Source: an uncultured Kineosporia sp.
Lineage (GTDB): Bacteria > Actinomycetota > Actinomycetes > Actinomycetales > Kineosporiaceae
Length of the DNA stretch: 17,753 nt
NCBI GenBank assembly: GCA_937859855.1
Contig: CALMAR010000487.1
Coordinates: 1 to 17,753 of the forward strand
Reading direction: 5' to 3'
Shown here: piece by piece, positions 7,104 through 14,721 of the stretch
How positions within the stretch are numbered: the first letter of the stretch is position 1
Layout: each line of letters opens with the position of its first letter
Position numbers and translations under genes: made by a program
Notes under the pieces: model-generated
What the model was told of the DNA's origin: nothing
The model's database searches: none
The model's input: only the letters and a program-made list of their open reading frames with translations

Positions 7104-10100
7104 TTAGTTGAGTTCAGGACGTCCGGGATCGTCAGTGTGAAACAAGATCAGTTCGTCATACCCGTCTTCATCTGGCGCTGCGCGGTTTAGCACCTCATGA
7201 ACACAGCGGTCGATGGCCGCGCGGGCGCTCTCCTCCAACCGAAGCCCTTTTACCTGTTTCAGTACAGCAAGAACCAGGATTACCGACGCCTCCCGATCAG
7301 CAGCCAAGGCGTTAACCATCAACGTCACATAGGTGTCGATTGTGGCGGCGGTGTCAGCGGCATGCGGGTAAGTCGTCATGCTGTGGATGCACCCCAGATA
7401 GGCGTCGACCTTGCTGGCCGCATCCACCTTGTTCGACGAGAGAAGCCAGACCTCGAGCAGGGAATGAAGGGCCGAGGTCGGCTTACGGCCGGAAAGCGAG
7501 CTGAATGTACGGAGGCTCGAGGCCAAATCAGAGGCGAGAATCGGCTCCAAGGTATGGAGCAGTACGTCATCCAATTCGCCCACCTGGAAATCGGCAAGTT
7601 GTCGCAGTTTGGTCGGTCCGGGACCTAGACCGAATCCCTGCTTCGCAACTTTGGAGCCTCCTAACCAGGTCATGTAGTTCTCGGGAAGGTCCGACCGGCC
7701 ATCGTCGATGGTGATTACGAGATCCCGGTCACCGTCGGGGGTCCAGCTCCGTTCAACGCGGAGACTGCTCAGCAAGCCGTTGAACTCCTCCTCTGTCAAT
7801 CGTGAATGCCAAAGCAAAGCCTCCGAGTGCCAACGGTGCCAGGCAGTACTGACTGGTTCGGCAAAGAGCTGTACCGCGGTCAAGCCTCCGGAGGCCACAG
7901 CGGCGAGCGACACCAGGTTGGCCGAGTAGCGCGCGTGGCGGGCAGAGAAACCCAATTGTTTCGGCTGATAGCCGCTCAGACGTCCGGCGGCATGTGTACG
8001 GTCCGCGGCGCGGTGCAGACGGATGAGGAGCCGAGTGAGGGCCTCTCGTTTCGGCACCGGCAGTGGAGACGCCATCGCCCGCAAGAAGGTCATCGTCGAC
8101 GAGCGCACGCTAAGGGTGGAGAACGAGAGGAGAGCGTTTAGCCGCTCGTCATCGTCGTCTCCGGTGCTGAAGCGAACGGCCTCCGCCTTGGCCGCCACAT
8201 CTAATAGCTCGCGCCAAGTCATACGGGCGACGAGGTATTCACCGAAGGTGGCATGGAGAAATTCGTAGGCTTGATGCGTCTTCCCATCGCGGAGTGCCCT
8301 AGCCCGGTGAACGAAGAAGAAGCGGCCTAAAGCTCGCTCCCCGGCAGCAAGGGGTGTATGGAAATCGTGCCCCGACTGCCGCTCCATGGGGAAATTAAGC
8401 GCCGCCAAGTCCTGGCTGAGTTCATCTTCCGTTACCCACTGGGCGGAGCGGTTCAACATCGCAAAGGCCACCACCGCGAGTCTTCGCAACTCCCATTCCA
8501 CTGCTTCTTCCATATCGACACCGCTTAATCGCGGTCCAGACTTCTCCACCTCACGCTGAGCGAAGTCGCGTAGGAGGCGTTCGTAGAGTTCAACGCCGAG
8601 GAGGCGGTCTCCTCCACCAGCCGTGCCAAGTTCTTGCAAGGCGTTTGCCACGGCGTCGTATAGCGCAAGCATTAAGAGTAGGAGCGGTTGCTTGGCCAGT
8701 TCACCATGATGCAATACCACCCGAGACGGGAGCGGTTTCACGCGGAGTCGCGCGAAGTTTGTCGCGTTCGCTTGATTCCAGAGGTCGAGCCAGAATTCGA
8801 TCTGCGCTTCGCTAAAAGGTTCCAGACGCAGCATCGAAGTTCCTGAGGGCATGATCGTCCGACTGGTCACGCTTGAACGGCTCGTGACAATGACCGCTAC
8901 CCTGCCCCCACGGTCGGACTCCCGTTGCTGGAATGAGGCAACCTTGGCCAAATAGTCCGATTGCCGGACGCCGGTCGCCTGCATCAGTTCGTCGAACCCG
9001 TCCAGCATAACGACGGGAAGTGCACCCTTCCCGGAATTGACTAGATCGCGCCATTGCACCCGTTCGTTGAGCGCAGCACGGAGTGCCTGTTCAATCTGCT
9101 CAAGGGGATCCAGAGTCGCAGAGACCTCGCGCAAGGTGACCAGGACCGGCACATAGTCGCCGGGTGGCAAGCGCGCCGCTAGCACCCGCATAAGCACCGA
9201 CTTACCCGCGCCGGGTTGCCCCAAGATTAGTATCGGCGCCTCAAGTGCTCGTGGCTTGGTGAATTGCTTGACAAGATAACCCTCGATATCGGTCCGTATA
9301 GGTCGGCTGCTCCAAAATCTTTCGTCGCCGGAGTCTTCGCCCGACGGCGGTGCCGGAGCTTCTCGGAAACTCGGCGGGATATGGGCCTTGCCGAGTGTCG
9401 GCACGGATATGCCATCTGGCTCCTCACCGGATGTAATAACAGCCCGCTCGAGGGCTGTGCTGTAGATCCTGTGAAGGGCGATGCGCCGCTCGTCCGCTGG
9501 GGCCCCCGATGAGAACTCGACCAGGAGCCGCTCCAACCGAACCAGCGCCGGCTCGATCGAGCGCACCTCGCTGCGAGTGGCTTGGTGCTCACGCATGTTT
9601 ACCCAGAAGGCCACCTCTCCAAACTCTGCAGCGAGTTGCCGGAGCAACGCCCGATATCTTTCGGTGGCCTTGTCTGGGACCAGCTCCAGAATTTCTACGA
9701 AACGAGCCCATTGGGTATCGTTGAGCCGGTCTCTGGTGACAAGCCCTTCGATAAAGCTGATGAGCCTATGAGCTGCCTCTTGATAATGGCTATGTAAGTG
9801 ATTCTCGAACGCCTCCGCCGATGTGTCAGCCTCTGGGAGTAGCCGGTCGACATCAAGCAATAGCTCCACGAACTGCGAGGCCCTCTCATCGTTGTTATCG
9901 AGTGCCTGGTCCGTGACAATCCGGCTCATATCACGAGCGTCAAGCTTGAGATCCCCGAAGCGGAAAGGCAGGTCGGCCTGTTGCAACGCCTCAAAGAATG
10001 CGCACACCACGATCACCGCATGAGCAGCTTGTAGGCGCTGGGTTCGGCTCAAGCGGCTCTTGTCTTCCGCTCTGCGTAACCCTGACGCCCACAGCTCGCG

Positions 10101-10274
10101 ACTGATCCGGACGAAGTCGTTCCGGGCGTCAAGCCAGCCAAGCACAGCACTGGGGAAAGCGATCGCACCAGCCAATGCAGCGATACCGGTAACCAGGTCA
10201 AAGGCCTTCCAGGCCTCGTTCGTGTCACCACCGAGAAGACGGACTGCATCGGCGTACGTTAGACCTCGCGCCAC
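7104..10274 (-). CDS. NACHT-type STAND NTPase (probable anti-phage sensor or effector)
   Basis: I prefer GTG 10274 (1056 residues): GGGGAGAG lies 6 bases upstream and the product then starts at ARGLTYADAVRLLGG, a beginning I associate with actinobacterial NACHT proteins having an all-helical N-terminal domain (NNH type, from memory). The frame extends to GTG 10382 without a ribosome site. From 10274, residues 1-320 are helical, then comes the NTPase: Walker A GQPGAGKS (352-359), Walker B VVMLDGFDEL (421-430, the acidic DGFDE form typical of NACHT) and VIVTSRS (461-467). The remaining roughly 550 residues are helix-rich and probably sense a ligand or hold the protein inactive. STAND NTPases detect phage or cell components and oligomerise. 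No nuclease, TIR or protease motif is seen. It lies on the same strand, 236 bases beyond the E1 gene. Confidence 0.85.
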   Translation of the reverse strand: MARGLTYADAVRLLGGDTNEAWKAFDLVTGIAALAGAIAFPSAVLGWLDARNDFVRISRELWASGLRRAEDKSRLSRTQRLQAAHAVIVVCAFFEALQQADLPFRFGDLKLDARDMSRIVTDQALDNNDERASQFVELLLDVDRLLPEADTSAEAFENHLHSHYQEAAHRLISFIEGLVTRDRLNDTQWARFVEILELVPDKATERYRALLRQLAAEFGEVAFWVNMREHQATRSEVRSIEPALVRLERLLVEFSSGAPADERRIALHRIYSTALERAVITSGEEPDGISVPTLGKAHIPPSFREAPAPPSGEDSGDERFWSSRPIRTDIEGYLVKQFTKPRALEAPILILGQPGAGKSVLMRVLAARLPPGDYVPVLVTLREVSATLDPLEQIEQALRAALNERVQWRDLVNSGKGALPVVMLDGFDELMQATGVRQSDYLAKVASFQQRESDRGGRVAVIVTSRSSVTSRTIMPSGTSMLRLEPFSEAQIEFWLDLWNQANATNFARLRVKPLPSRVVLHHGELAKQPLLLLMLALYDAVANALQELGTAGGGDRLLGVELYERLLRDFAQREVEKSGPRLSGVDMEEAVEWELRRLAVVAFAMLNRSAQWVTEDELSQDLAALNFPMERQSGHDFHTPLAAGERALGRFFFVHRARALRDGKTHQAYEFLHATFGEYLVARMTWRELLDVAAKAEAVRFSTGDDDDERLNALLSFSTLSVRSSTMTFLRAMASPLPVPKREALTRLLIRLHRAADRTHAAGRLSGYQPKQLGFSARHARYSANLVSLAAVASGGLTAVQLFAEPVSTAWHRWHSEALLWHSRLTEEEFNGLLSSLRVERSWTPDGDRDLVITIDDGRSDLPENYMTWLGGSKVAKQGFGLGPGPTKLRQLADFQVGELDDVLLHTLEPILASDLASSLRTFSSLSGRKPTSALHSLLEVWLLSSNKVDAASKVDAYLGCIHSMTTYPHAADTAATIDTYVTLMVNALAADREASVILVLAVLKQVKGLRLEESARAAIDRCVHEVLNRAAPDEDGYDELILFHTDDPGRPELN

Positions 10275-10510
10275 CGGCTGCTCTCCCCGACTCGGCCGAC
10301 GCCCTTCCGGGCTCTGTGTGACGGAATTATGTGGCTTTTCACGATTCAGGGTATAGCTAAAGTCTCGAGTCGTTGGACTCACGAACTGATCTGGCCATCC
10401 TGTCGCCGTGCTGTTCCGTGCAGGCTAGGACCAAGAGCTGCGAGATCGGCCATAAGGTTCCTCGGTTAGTCCTCCTTGGAAACGCTTTACTAGGTCGGCG
10501 ATCTCGCGCT
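10275..10510. other. Intergenic region between E1-like and NACHT genes
   Basis: These 236 bases hold the ribosome site of the NACHT gene (GGGGAGAG, 10288-10281 on the minus strand) and a frame extension of that gene up to 10382. I see no other convincing small gene and no clear terminator, so read-through from the CD-NTase operon is possible but the spacing also allows a separate promoter. Confidence 0.5.
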
Positions 10511-11770
10511 CTATTGCGGGCCTAGAAGGCCGCCCGTGGCGGGAGGCCGGGGCTGCGGCCGGGGAGCAGCCAAGCCTTGGCTGGCTCGTAGGCCGACGAC
10601 GCCGTGCTCACCTGGTAAGGCGTAGGGTTCACCGTGCTTGCCCTCAAGGAGAGTCGCAACGGCGACCTTGGCGGCAAGGTTGCCGACCGTATGCAGATCT
10701 GTCGGGATGGCAGTCATCGGCTTGTGGACCAGGCCCGTGCCGTAGGGAAGTTCCTGGTCAGCCTCCGGGTCGATTCCGTCCACCTCGGCGAGCGCAGCGT
10801 GCTGGCATAGCAGGCAGCCAAATCGGCGGCCGGGCCGGAGACGGAGCACCTCCCCGATGCCGCCGTCGTTAAGGACGCAGGCGAGGACGGAAGGCCGTCT
10901 GGCTCGCTTCGCCAGGTGGCTTACCACTCGCCGCGGGGCGATGCCGTCCGCTGCACAGACCACAAGATCCACCTGATCGATGAGCGGGCGGATGAAGTCG
11001 GCCATCTGGATCACATCCGCTGCGATTGGCACTGCCTCATGGGCTGGCCATCGCTGTGCCAAGTAATGCTTCATAGCATCGACCTTGAGGCGGCCGACGT
11101 AGCCTTTGTCGAGGACATGGCGAACGACGTTGTGCCATAGGAACCTGTCGGGATCGACGAGAAGCGATTGCCCTATGCCCATGGCGGCCAAGTTGTCTGC
11201 GACTGCACCGCCGATGCTTCCGACGCCCACCACCATGACAACGTCCTGGCGCAACCTGTCGAGAGGCCACTGATCCGCGAGCTGCTCCAGACCGACCTTT
11301 TGAGGCTCGACTTCGATGTCGATCGCGCGCACGCCGTCGCGAGTGATGATCCACCCGGCGTGCTCCCGGGCGCCCGCTTGGCGTGCCTCTTCGGTGATGG
11401 CCGGCTCGTACGTGATGACCAGTCCGGTGAGATTGCCAGGGTCACTCACTCCCGGCACCCATTCCTTAAAGTTGTCGAAAGGCACGGCAGATCCAGGACG
11501 TCGCAGAAGCTCGAAATGAGTGAGGTTGATGTGCTCACTCGGTTGCCGGAACCATTGCCCCTCATGCTCGGTCCCCTGCCAGCGGAGCGTCTCGTACTCC
11601 CGCGGGATCGAAACCGGGAGAACAACACCCGACCTGAGGTGTACCCGGTTGACGATGTACAGCCTTTCGGATGGCAGATAGTTGAGCGACAGGCTCCCGC
11701 TGGCGTCATCCGCATTCGCGATCCGGTCGGCCGCGCTACCCGGGACAATGATGAAAGGGTCCGCAGTCAT
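10511..11770 (-). CDS. E1-like (ThiF/UBA fold) adenylating enzyme, separate from E2
   Basis: The 419-residue product activates a C-terminal carboxylate with ATP and passes it to a cysteine. The adenylation domain (about 160-380) shows the nucleotide loop VVGVGSIGG (180-188), LLVDPD with Asp206, HNVVRHVL with Asn214 and Arg217, GRLKVDAMKHYL with Lys229, and VCAAD with Asp275. Cysteines are few: C272, C298 and a CxxC at 319-322, so the acceptor thiol should be among the last three. The first 155 residues are a separate, mainly beta domain (LNYLPSERLYIVNRV, LVITYEPAI, WIITRDGVRAIDIEVEP) that I cannot assign; no JAMM metal motif is visible. The tail is Pro-rich. ATG 11770 overlaps the E2 stop (ATGA), implying coupled translation. 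In type II CBASS, E2 and E1 are usually fused as Cap2; here they are separate. Confidence 0.85.
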   Translation of the reverse strand: MTADPFIIVPGSAADRIANADDASGSLSLNYLPSERLYIVNRVHLRSGVVLPVSIPREYETLRWQGTEHEGQWFRQPSEHINLTHFELLRRPGSAVPFDNFKEWVPGVSDPGNLTGLVITYEPAITEEARQAGAREHAGWIITRDGVRAIDIEVEPQKVGLEQLADQWPLDRLRQDVVMVVGVGSIGGAVADNLAAMGIGQSLLVDPDRFLWHNVVRHVLDKGYVGRLKVDAMKHYLAQRWPAHEAVPIAADVIQMADFIRPLIDQVDLVVCAADGIAPRRVVSHLAKRARRPSVLACVLNDGGIGEVLRLRPGRRFGCLLCQHAALAEVDGIDPEADQELPYGTGLVHKPMTAIPTDLHTVGNLAAKVAVATLLEGKHGEPYALPGEHGVVGLRASQGLAAPRPQPRPPATGGLLGPQ

Positions 11771-12354
11771 GTCTTGCGCTTCGGCCGTTCCGGGTCGGAG
11801 GCCAGGTCGGCGGTCTTGACCACGAGATGGTCGAACGAGGCGTTTGACACGATGCCTGGGACCGACATTGCTTCAATGGCGCCCCTTTTCATCAGCGCGT
11901 ATTCGATGCGCCACCCCGCCGCTTTTAGCAGCAGGTCGACAATGCTTGCCTCGGGTCGCCATGCACCGTCGGACTGGAACAGGCACAGGCCTCCACTTGG
12001 CAGTACATGCCAAGTCGCCTGGGTGCGTTCGCCCATCTCCGGCTCTGGCGATAGCGGCCGGATGATCGGCGGCACCATCGGATATGCCGCTGGATACAGC
12101 AGCACAAACTGCAACCCCGCGTCACCGGTCAAGACTTCCAGGCCGTCGGGCTCGGGACGCTCGAAAGGCCATGGTGCCAAGACGCCATGCCAGCCACCGT
12201 GGATGAGCCTGAGATCACCCACATTGGCACCCGGCTCGGCATATTGCAGCGAAGGTTCGAACCGGGCTACGTCCCGCTGGTCCCGCTCAAGGCGGGAGGG
12301 TTCGGCCTCGGTCCATGGGACTCGGCGAATGTCTGGAAGTTCCGCGGCTATCAT
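11767..12354 (-). CDS. E2-like ubiquitin-conjugating-fold protein
   Basis: The 195-residue product carries the landmarks of a bacterial E2 fold: YPAAYPMVPPIIRPL (87-101, the 'YPxxPP' strand), WHVLPSGGLCLFQSD (115-129) with His116 and the candidate catalytic Cys124, and a following AWRPEASIVDLLLKAAGWRIEY helix (131-152). This matches the E2 part of CBASS Cap2 proteins, which receives the activated C-terminus from E1 and transfers it to a target amine. Residues 1-80 form an N-terminal region and 175-195 a charged tail. It overlaps the CD-NTase stop at its start and the E1 start at its stop by ATGA on both sides, so the three proteins are probably made in fixed ratio. Confidence 0.82.
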   Translation of the reverse strand: MIAAELPDIRRVPWTEAEPSRLERDQRDVARFEPSLQYAEPGANVGDLRLIHGGWHGVLAPWPFERPEPDGLEVLTGDAGLQFVLLYPAAYPMVPPIIRPLSPEPEMGERTQATWHVLPSGGLCLFQSDGAWRPEASIVDLLLKAAGWRIEYALMKRGAIEAMSVPGIVSNASFDHLVVKTADLASDPERPKRKT

Positions 12355-13307
12355 CCTTGGGGAGTGTCCTTCACCGGCCGCGGCGCCAGAGGAAACACGG
12401 CCGGCACCGCCGACTTCGGCGGCTCCGGGAAGTCGCTGCCGAAAACATTACCCCAGTGCCCGATCGCGGCTGCCTCGTCGCCGCGCGCCTGTGCCGAGCA
12501 CGCATGGTTCGCTTCGTCGCGGGCCGTCCGAAGACAGGCGGCGAACGCCTCATAGTCGAGGTCGTTCTGAATAGGGCCGCAGAGGTGTGCCGGGTCCTCG
12601 ACCACAGTCCAGTTCTCGATCTGGAAGGTCGCCGCCGTGAAGTAGTCGCGGAGCGCAACCGGGCGGAGGCGATCAACGGGAAGGTAGTCGAGCGCCAGCA
12701 CCTCCATCACCAGGGACTTGATCTTCGTGTCCTGACCCGCCGACCAAGCCTTGAGCATGCGGATGGTCCCGGCGTACTTACTCCACTTGGCGTGCCGGGC
12801 CGCCACTTCATCGATCAGGTGCTGCGGGTGAGTAAGGATCCACGTCTTCGTAGTGAACTGCGGCACGCGATACATGTCGCCGGAATTGATCGCGGGCATG
12901 GCGTCGACCGTGAAGGAGTCCGGGGCATCCGGGTCGTCCAGGAAGCACTTGACCGCGTGGTTGCGCCAAGTCGTAAGACGTACCTCTCCGGCCTGGAAGG
13001 TGCCGTTGGTGCCGAGCAGTTCACGCACGCGCGTCTGAGTGTGGTTGAGCGCATCCTCGGCCGAGGCTCCCGGCTCACCCCATGCGGGGTGCGCCTCCTG
13101 ATCGAACACGACGATGACGTCGACATCGTGGATCGGATCCTTGTGCGTTCCACGAGCCAGGGACCCCGACGGCTTGACGGTATCCACGTCCGCGTCCCCG
13201 ACGAACGCATCCTTGAAAAGGTTCCGACGTTTACGTGCCGTCCTAACCTGCTGCTCACTGGCGTTGACGACACTCTGGTACGTGTCAAAGGCCGTGTTGA
13301 CGCTCAC
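12351..13307 (-). CDS. CD-NTase (CBASS cyclic oligonucleotide synthase)
   Basis: The 318-residue product starts at GTG 13307 (AGGA about 10 and GGGG 4 bases upstream). It is a cGAS/DncV-like nucleotidyltransferase: GSLARGT (48-54), the metal pair D61-V-D63 in HDVDVIVVFD, a third acidic residue D135 in FTVDAMPAI, and the later helix TKIKSLVMEVLAL with Lys197 and Ser198, typical of the C-terminal helical half. HWGNVFGSDFPEPP (284-297) resembles the W..FG..FP end of CBASS enzymes. All catalytic residues are present, so synthesis of a cyclic di- or trinucleotide is expected on infection. A Pro-rich tail ends in Gly318, a suitable substrate for the E1/E2 pair encoded next. Clade and product cannot be read reliably. 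Confidence 0.9.
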   Translation of the reverse strand: MSVNTAFDTYQSVVNASEQQVRTARKRRNLFKDAFVGDADVDTVKPSGSLARGTHKDPIHDVDVIVVFDQEAHPAWGEPGASAEDALNHTQTRVRELLGTNGTFQAGEVRLTTWRNHAVKCFLDDPDAPDSFTVDAMPAINSGDMYRVPQFTTKTWILTHPQHLIDEVAARHAKWSKYAGTIRMLKAWSAGQDTKIKSLVMEVLALDYLPVDRLRPVALRDYFTAATFQIENWTVVEDPAHLCGPIQNDLDYEAFAACLRTARDEANHACSAQARGDEAAAIGHWGNVFGSDFPEPPKSAVPAVFPLAPRPVKDTPQG

Positions 13308-13692
13308 CGATCCCCATTCCTACTCGCTGGCAGTCTTGCTGACCGTATCCGCGACCACCGACAGTGCAGAAACGTCGATAGGCCAGGGGCCGGAACTCAT
13401 CGAACGTCGGTTCGATTTGGAGCTTGCTCGACCATCCGGGATTGAGCGCAGGCATCCCGAACGGATCGAGCAGACGTGAAACGGTTCGTGACACGAAACC
13501 GTGGCGACGATGAGGCTTCGGGTACCCGGTGGGTGATCACTGGGAACGAAGGCGCAGGTGGAGGGCTGTGTCGCCGGGTGGTGTCTTCCTCCTAACCATC
13601 AGACGGCTGGTGGGCGTGCGTGGCCGACGGGGCATCAGTGAGGTAGAGGCGCCGAGAAGTGCAGTTTCGGGTAGGCCGGAGCCAAACTCGGG
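13308..13692. other. Intergenic region at the putative right end of the island
   Basis: No convincing gene. A minus-strand frame of 69 codons (13494-13285) runs into the CD-NTase start but has no ribosome site and no recognisable family. The region contains the right copy of the 23-base direct repeat and the presumed promoter of the CD-NTase operon. Bases 13500-13692 have no feature I can support. Confidence 0.5.
13475..13497 (+). repeat. Right copy of 23-base direct repeat
   Basis: It is the same as 4541-4563 except at two positions: GTGAAACG then GTGACACG, 12 bases apart. Within it and just beyond, ACGGTT-CGTG (13481-13490) and CACGAAACCGT (13492-13502) form a dyad with one bulged base. 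It lies 168 bases upstream of the CD-NTase start, so it may be the right attachment or arm site, or an operator shared with the integrase. Confidence 0.6.
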
Positions 13693-13974
13693 GACGACGA
13701 CAATTGCGCCTGGACCGCATATGGCCCGACCAACGTGGCCGTGCACGACCTGTCCGTCGGCGTCGAACTCGGCGACTATCAGCTCGCGCTGCAGCTGGCG
13801 CCGGGGGTGGACAGCCGCAGCTTCCCGGCCGAGCGGCGGGTCCGGCCCTAGCTGGAGACCGCCCGCGTTTACCGCCTGGCCAACCGGCAGTACGACGCCC
13901 TAGCCCTGGTCCTCAACGCCGAGCAGGACTCCCGCGAGCAGGTCCGCCACCACTACATCGCCCGCGAGCCGTAA
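13693..13974 (+). pseudogene. C-terminal remnant of an XRE/TPR-type regulator
   Basis: The frame from 13693 reads DDDNCAWTAYGPTNVAVHDL, continues VGVELGDYQLALQLAPGVD and SFPAERRVRP, hits TAG at 13849-13851, then continues in the same frame with LETARVYRLANRQYDALALV and EQVRHHYIAREP to TAA 13972-13974. This is the characteristic end of actinobacterial XRE regulators with TPR-like repeats (GPTNV..H..SVAVELG ... ERR.R...D.AR.Y). The DNA-binding half is missing upstream and an internal stop interrupts it, so it is a dead fragment. It is followed closely by a broken NUDIX gene. Confidence 0.65.
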
Positions 13975-14068
13975 TCACCTGGTTACGCAGCAAGATCATC
14001 GGCCACGTCGCGCGGGTCGATGGGCTAGCCCGGCGGCCCAACTCGCCTGACGCTGTGCCGTCCCGATT

Positions 14069-14538
14069 ATGGGTGACGAGAACACCTCGCCGCCAATGGC
14101 CGCGCCCCGGGTCACCGCTGGGGCGCTGATCCGCGACGCCGAGGGCCGGATCTTGCTGGTCAAGCCCACCTATAAGGACGGCTGGAACATCCCAGGCGGT
14201 ACGTCGAGGCCGGCGAGAGCCCAGCCGAAGCACTGGTCCGGGAGCTAGCGGAAGAGATCGGCCTGCACCGGCGACCACGGCGGCTGATCCTGGTCGACTG
14301 GGCGCCCCATCCCGATGAGGGCGACAAACTGCTGTTCGTCTTCGACGCCGGCGTGCTCGGCGACGCCAGCGAATCCGTCCCCGAAGGGACGAGATCGGCG
14401 AGGTCCGGTTCTTCCCTCCCGCCGATATCAGCCGCTCATGTCCGAGCGGCTGGTTCGCCGGATCATCACCGCCGTCAGCGAATCTGGCGACCCTACGCCG
14501 AACATAGCCGCAACCTGCCCGAGCCAGTTTGGCCTTGA
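14069..14538 (+). pseudogene. NUDIX hydrolase pseudogene (multiple frameshifts)
   Basis: From ATG 14069 the frame encodes APRVTAGALIRDAEGRILLV and KPTYKDGWNIPGG, then shifts near 14200. The next frame supplies the NUDIX box, YVEAGESPAEALVRELAEEIGL, matching Gx5Ex7REUxEExGU, and DKLLFVFDAGVLGD. A second shift near 14387 gives DEIGEVRFFPPADIS; further shifts near 14437 and 14492 would give MSERLVRRIITAVSESGDP and YAEHSRNLPEPVWP, ending at TGA 14536-14538. Pieced together this is a complete NUDIX protein of about 155 residues, but it cannot be translated as one. Clustered indels could be real decay or sequencing error; an in-frame stop in the neighbouring remnant favours decay. Confidence 0.8.
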
Positions 14539-14721
14539 TCGAAATGATCAGCAGCCTTTACTAGCAGGCATTCGGAAAGGTAGTCCTTCCGATTGCCAGG
14601 CTAGACAGTTAATCCCTCAGCAGCTACCTGGCCTGCTGCCATCCGAGGATCACGGGCCTGACCGACAATACACATAGCCGACGTTCTGTTGCTCTAGGCA
14701 TCGCTATCGGCGAGTCTTGTG
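14539..14721. other. Intergenic, no feature seen
   Basis: This stretch between the NUDIX pseudogene and the tandem repeat shows no plausible start with ribosome site, RNA gene or clear hairpin. Confidence 0.4.

Larger units (their letters stand above)
4541..13497. mobile_element. Putative integrated defence island (integrase, STAND NTPase, CD-NTase/E2/E1)
   Basis: A complete tyrosine integrase lies immediately after a tRNA gene and is followed by cargo unlike the flanking chromosome, including a lower-GC membrane gene (6446-7047) and anti-phage-type genes. A 23-base direct repeat (21/23 identical) begins at 4541 and at 13475, framing the integrase and the CBASS-like operon; beyond it only decayed genes follow. 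I propose these as the approximate limits. No second copy of the tRNA 3' end was found by eye, no excisionase, relaxase or replication gene is visible, and the true right end could lie further right. If the limits hold, the element is about 9 kb and non-conjugative. Confidence 0.45.

Noticed and set aside
11512..11770. JAB/JAMM peptidase in the N-terminal part of the E1-like protein
   Set aside because: The His/Ser/Asp in HINLTHFELL and PGSAVPFD do not have the spacing of the HxHx7Sx2D metal motif.
11168..12574. Long plus-strand open frame of 468 codons
   Set aside because: It runs antisense to the E1 and E2 genes, has Arg/Ser/Pro-rich low-complexity product and no recognisable family; the minus-strand genes carry intact motifs and coupled starts.
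12315..13445. Plus-strand open frame of 376 codons
   Set aside because: It mirrors the CD-NTase gene. The product has no domain signature, whereas the opposite strand has a full CD-NTase active site.
13285..13494. Minus-strand ORF of 69 codons just before the CD-NTase
   Set aside because: It begins inside the direct repeat, lacks a ribosome site, overlaps the CD-NTase start and matches nothing I know. Possibly a gene remnant, but not supportable.
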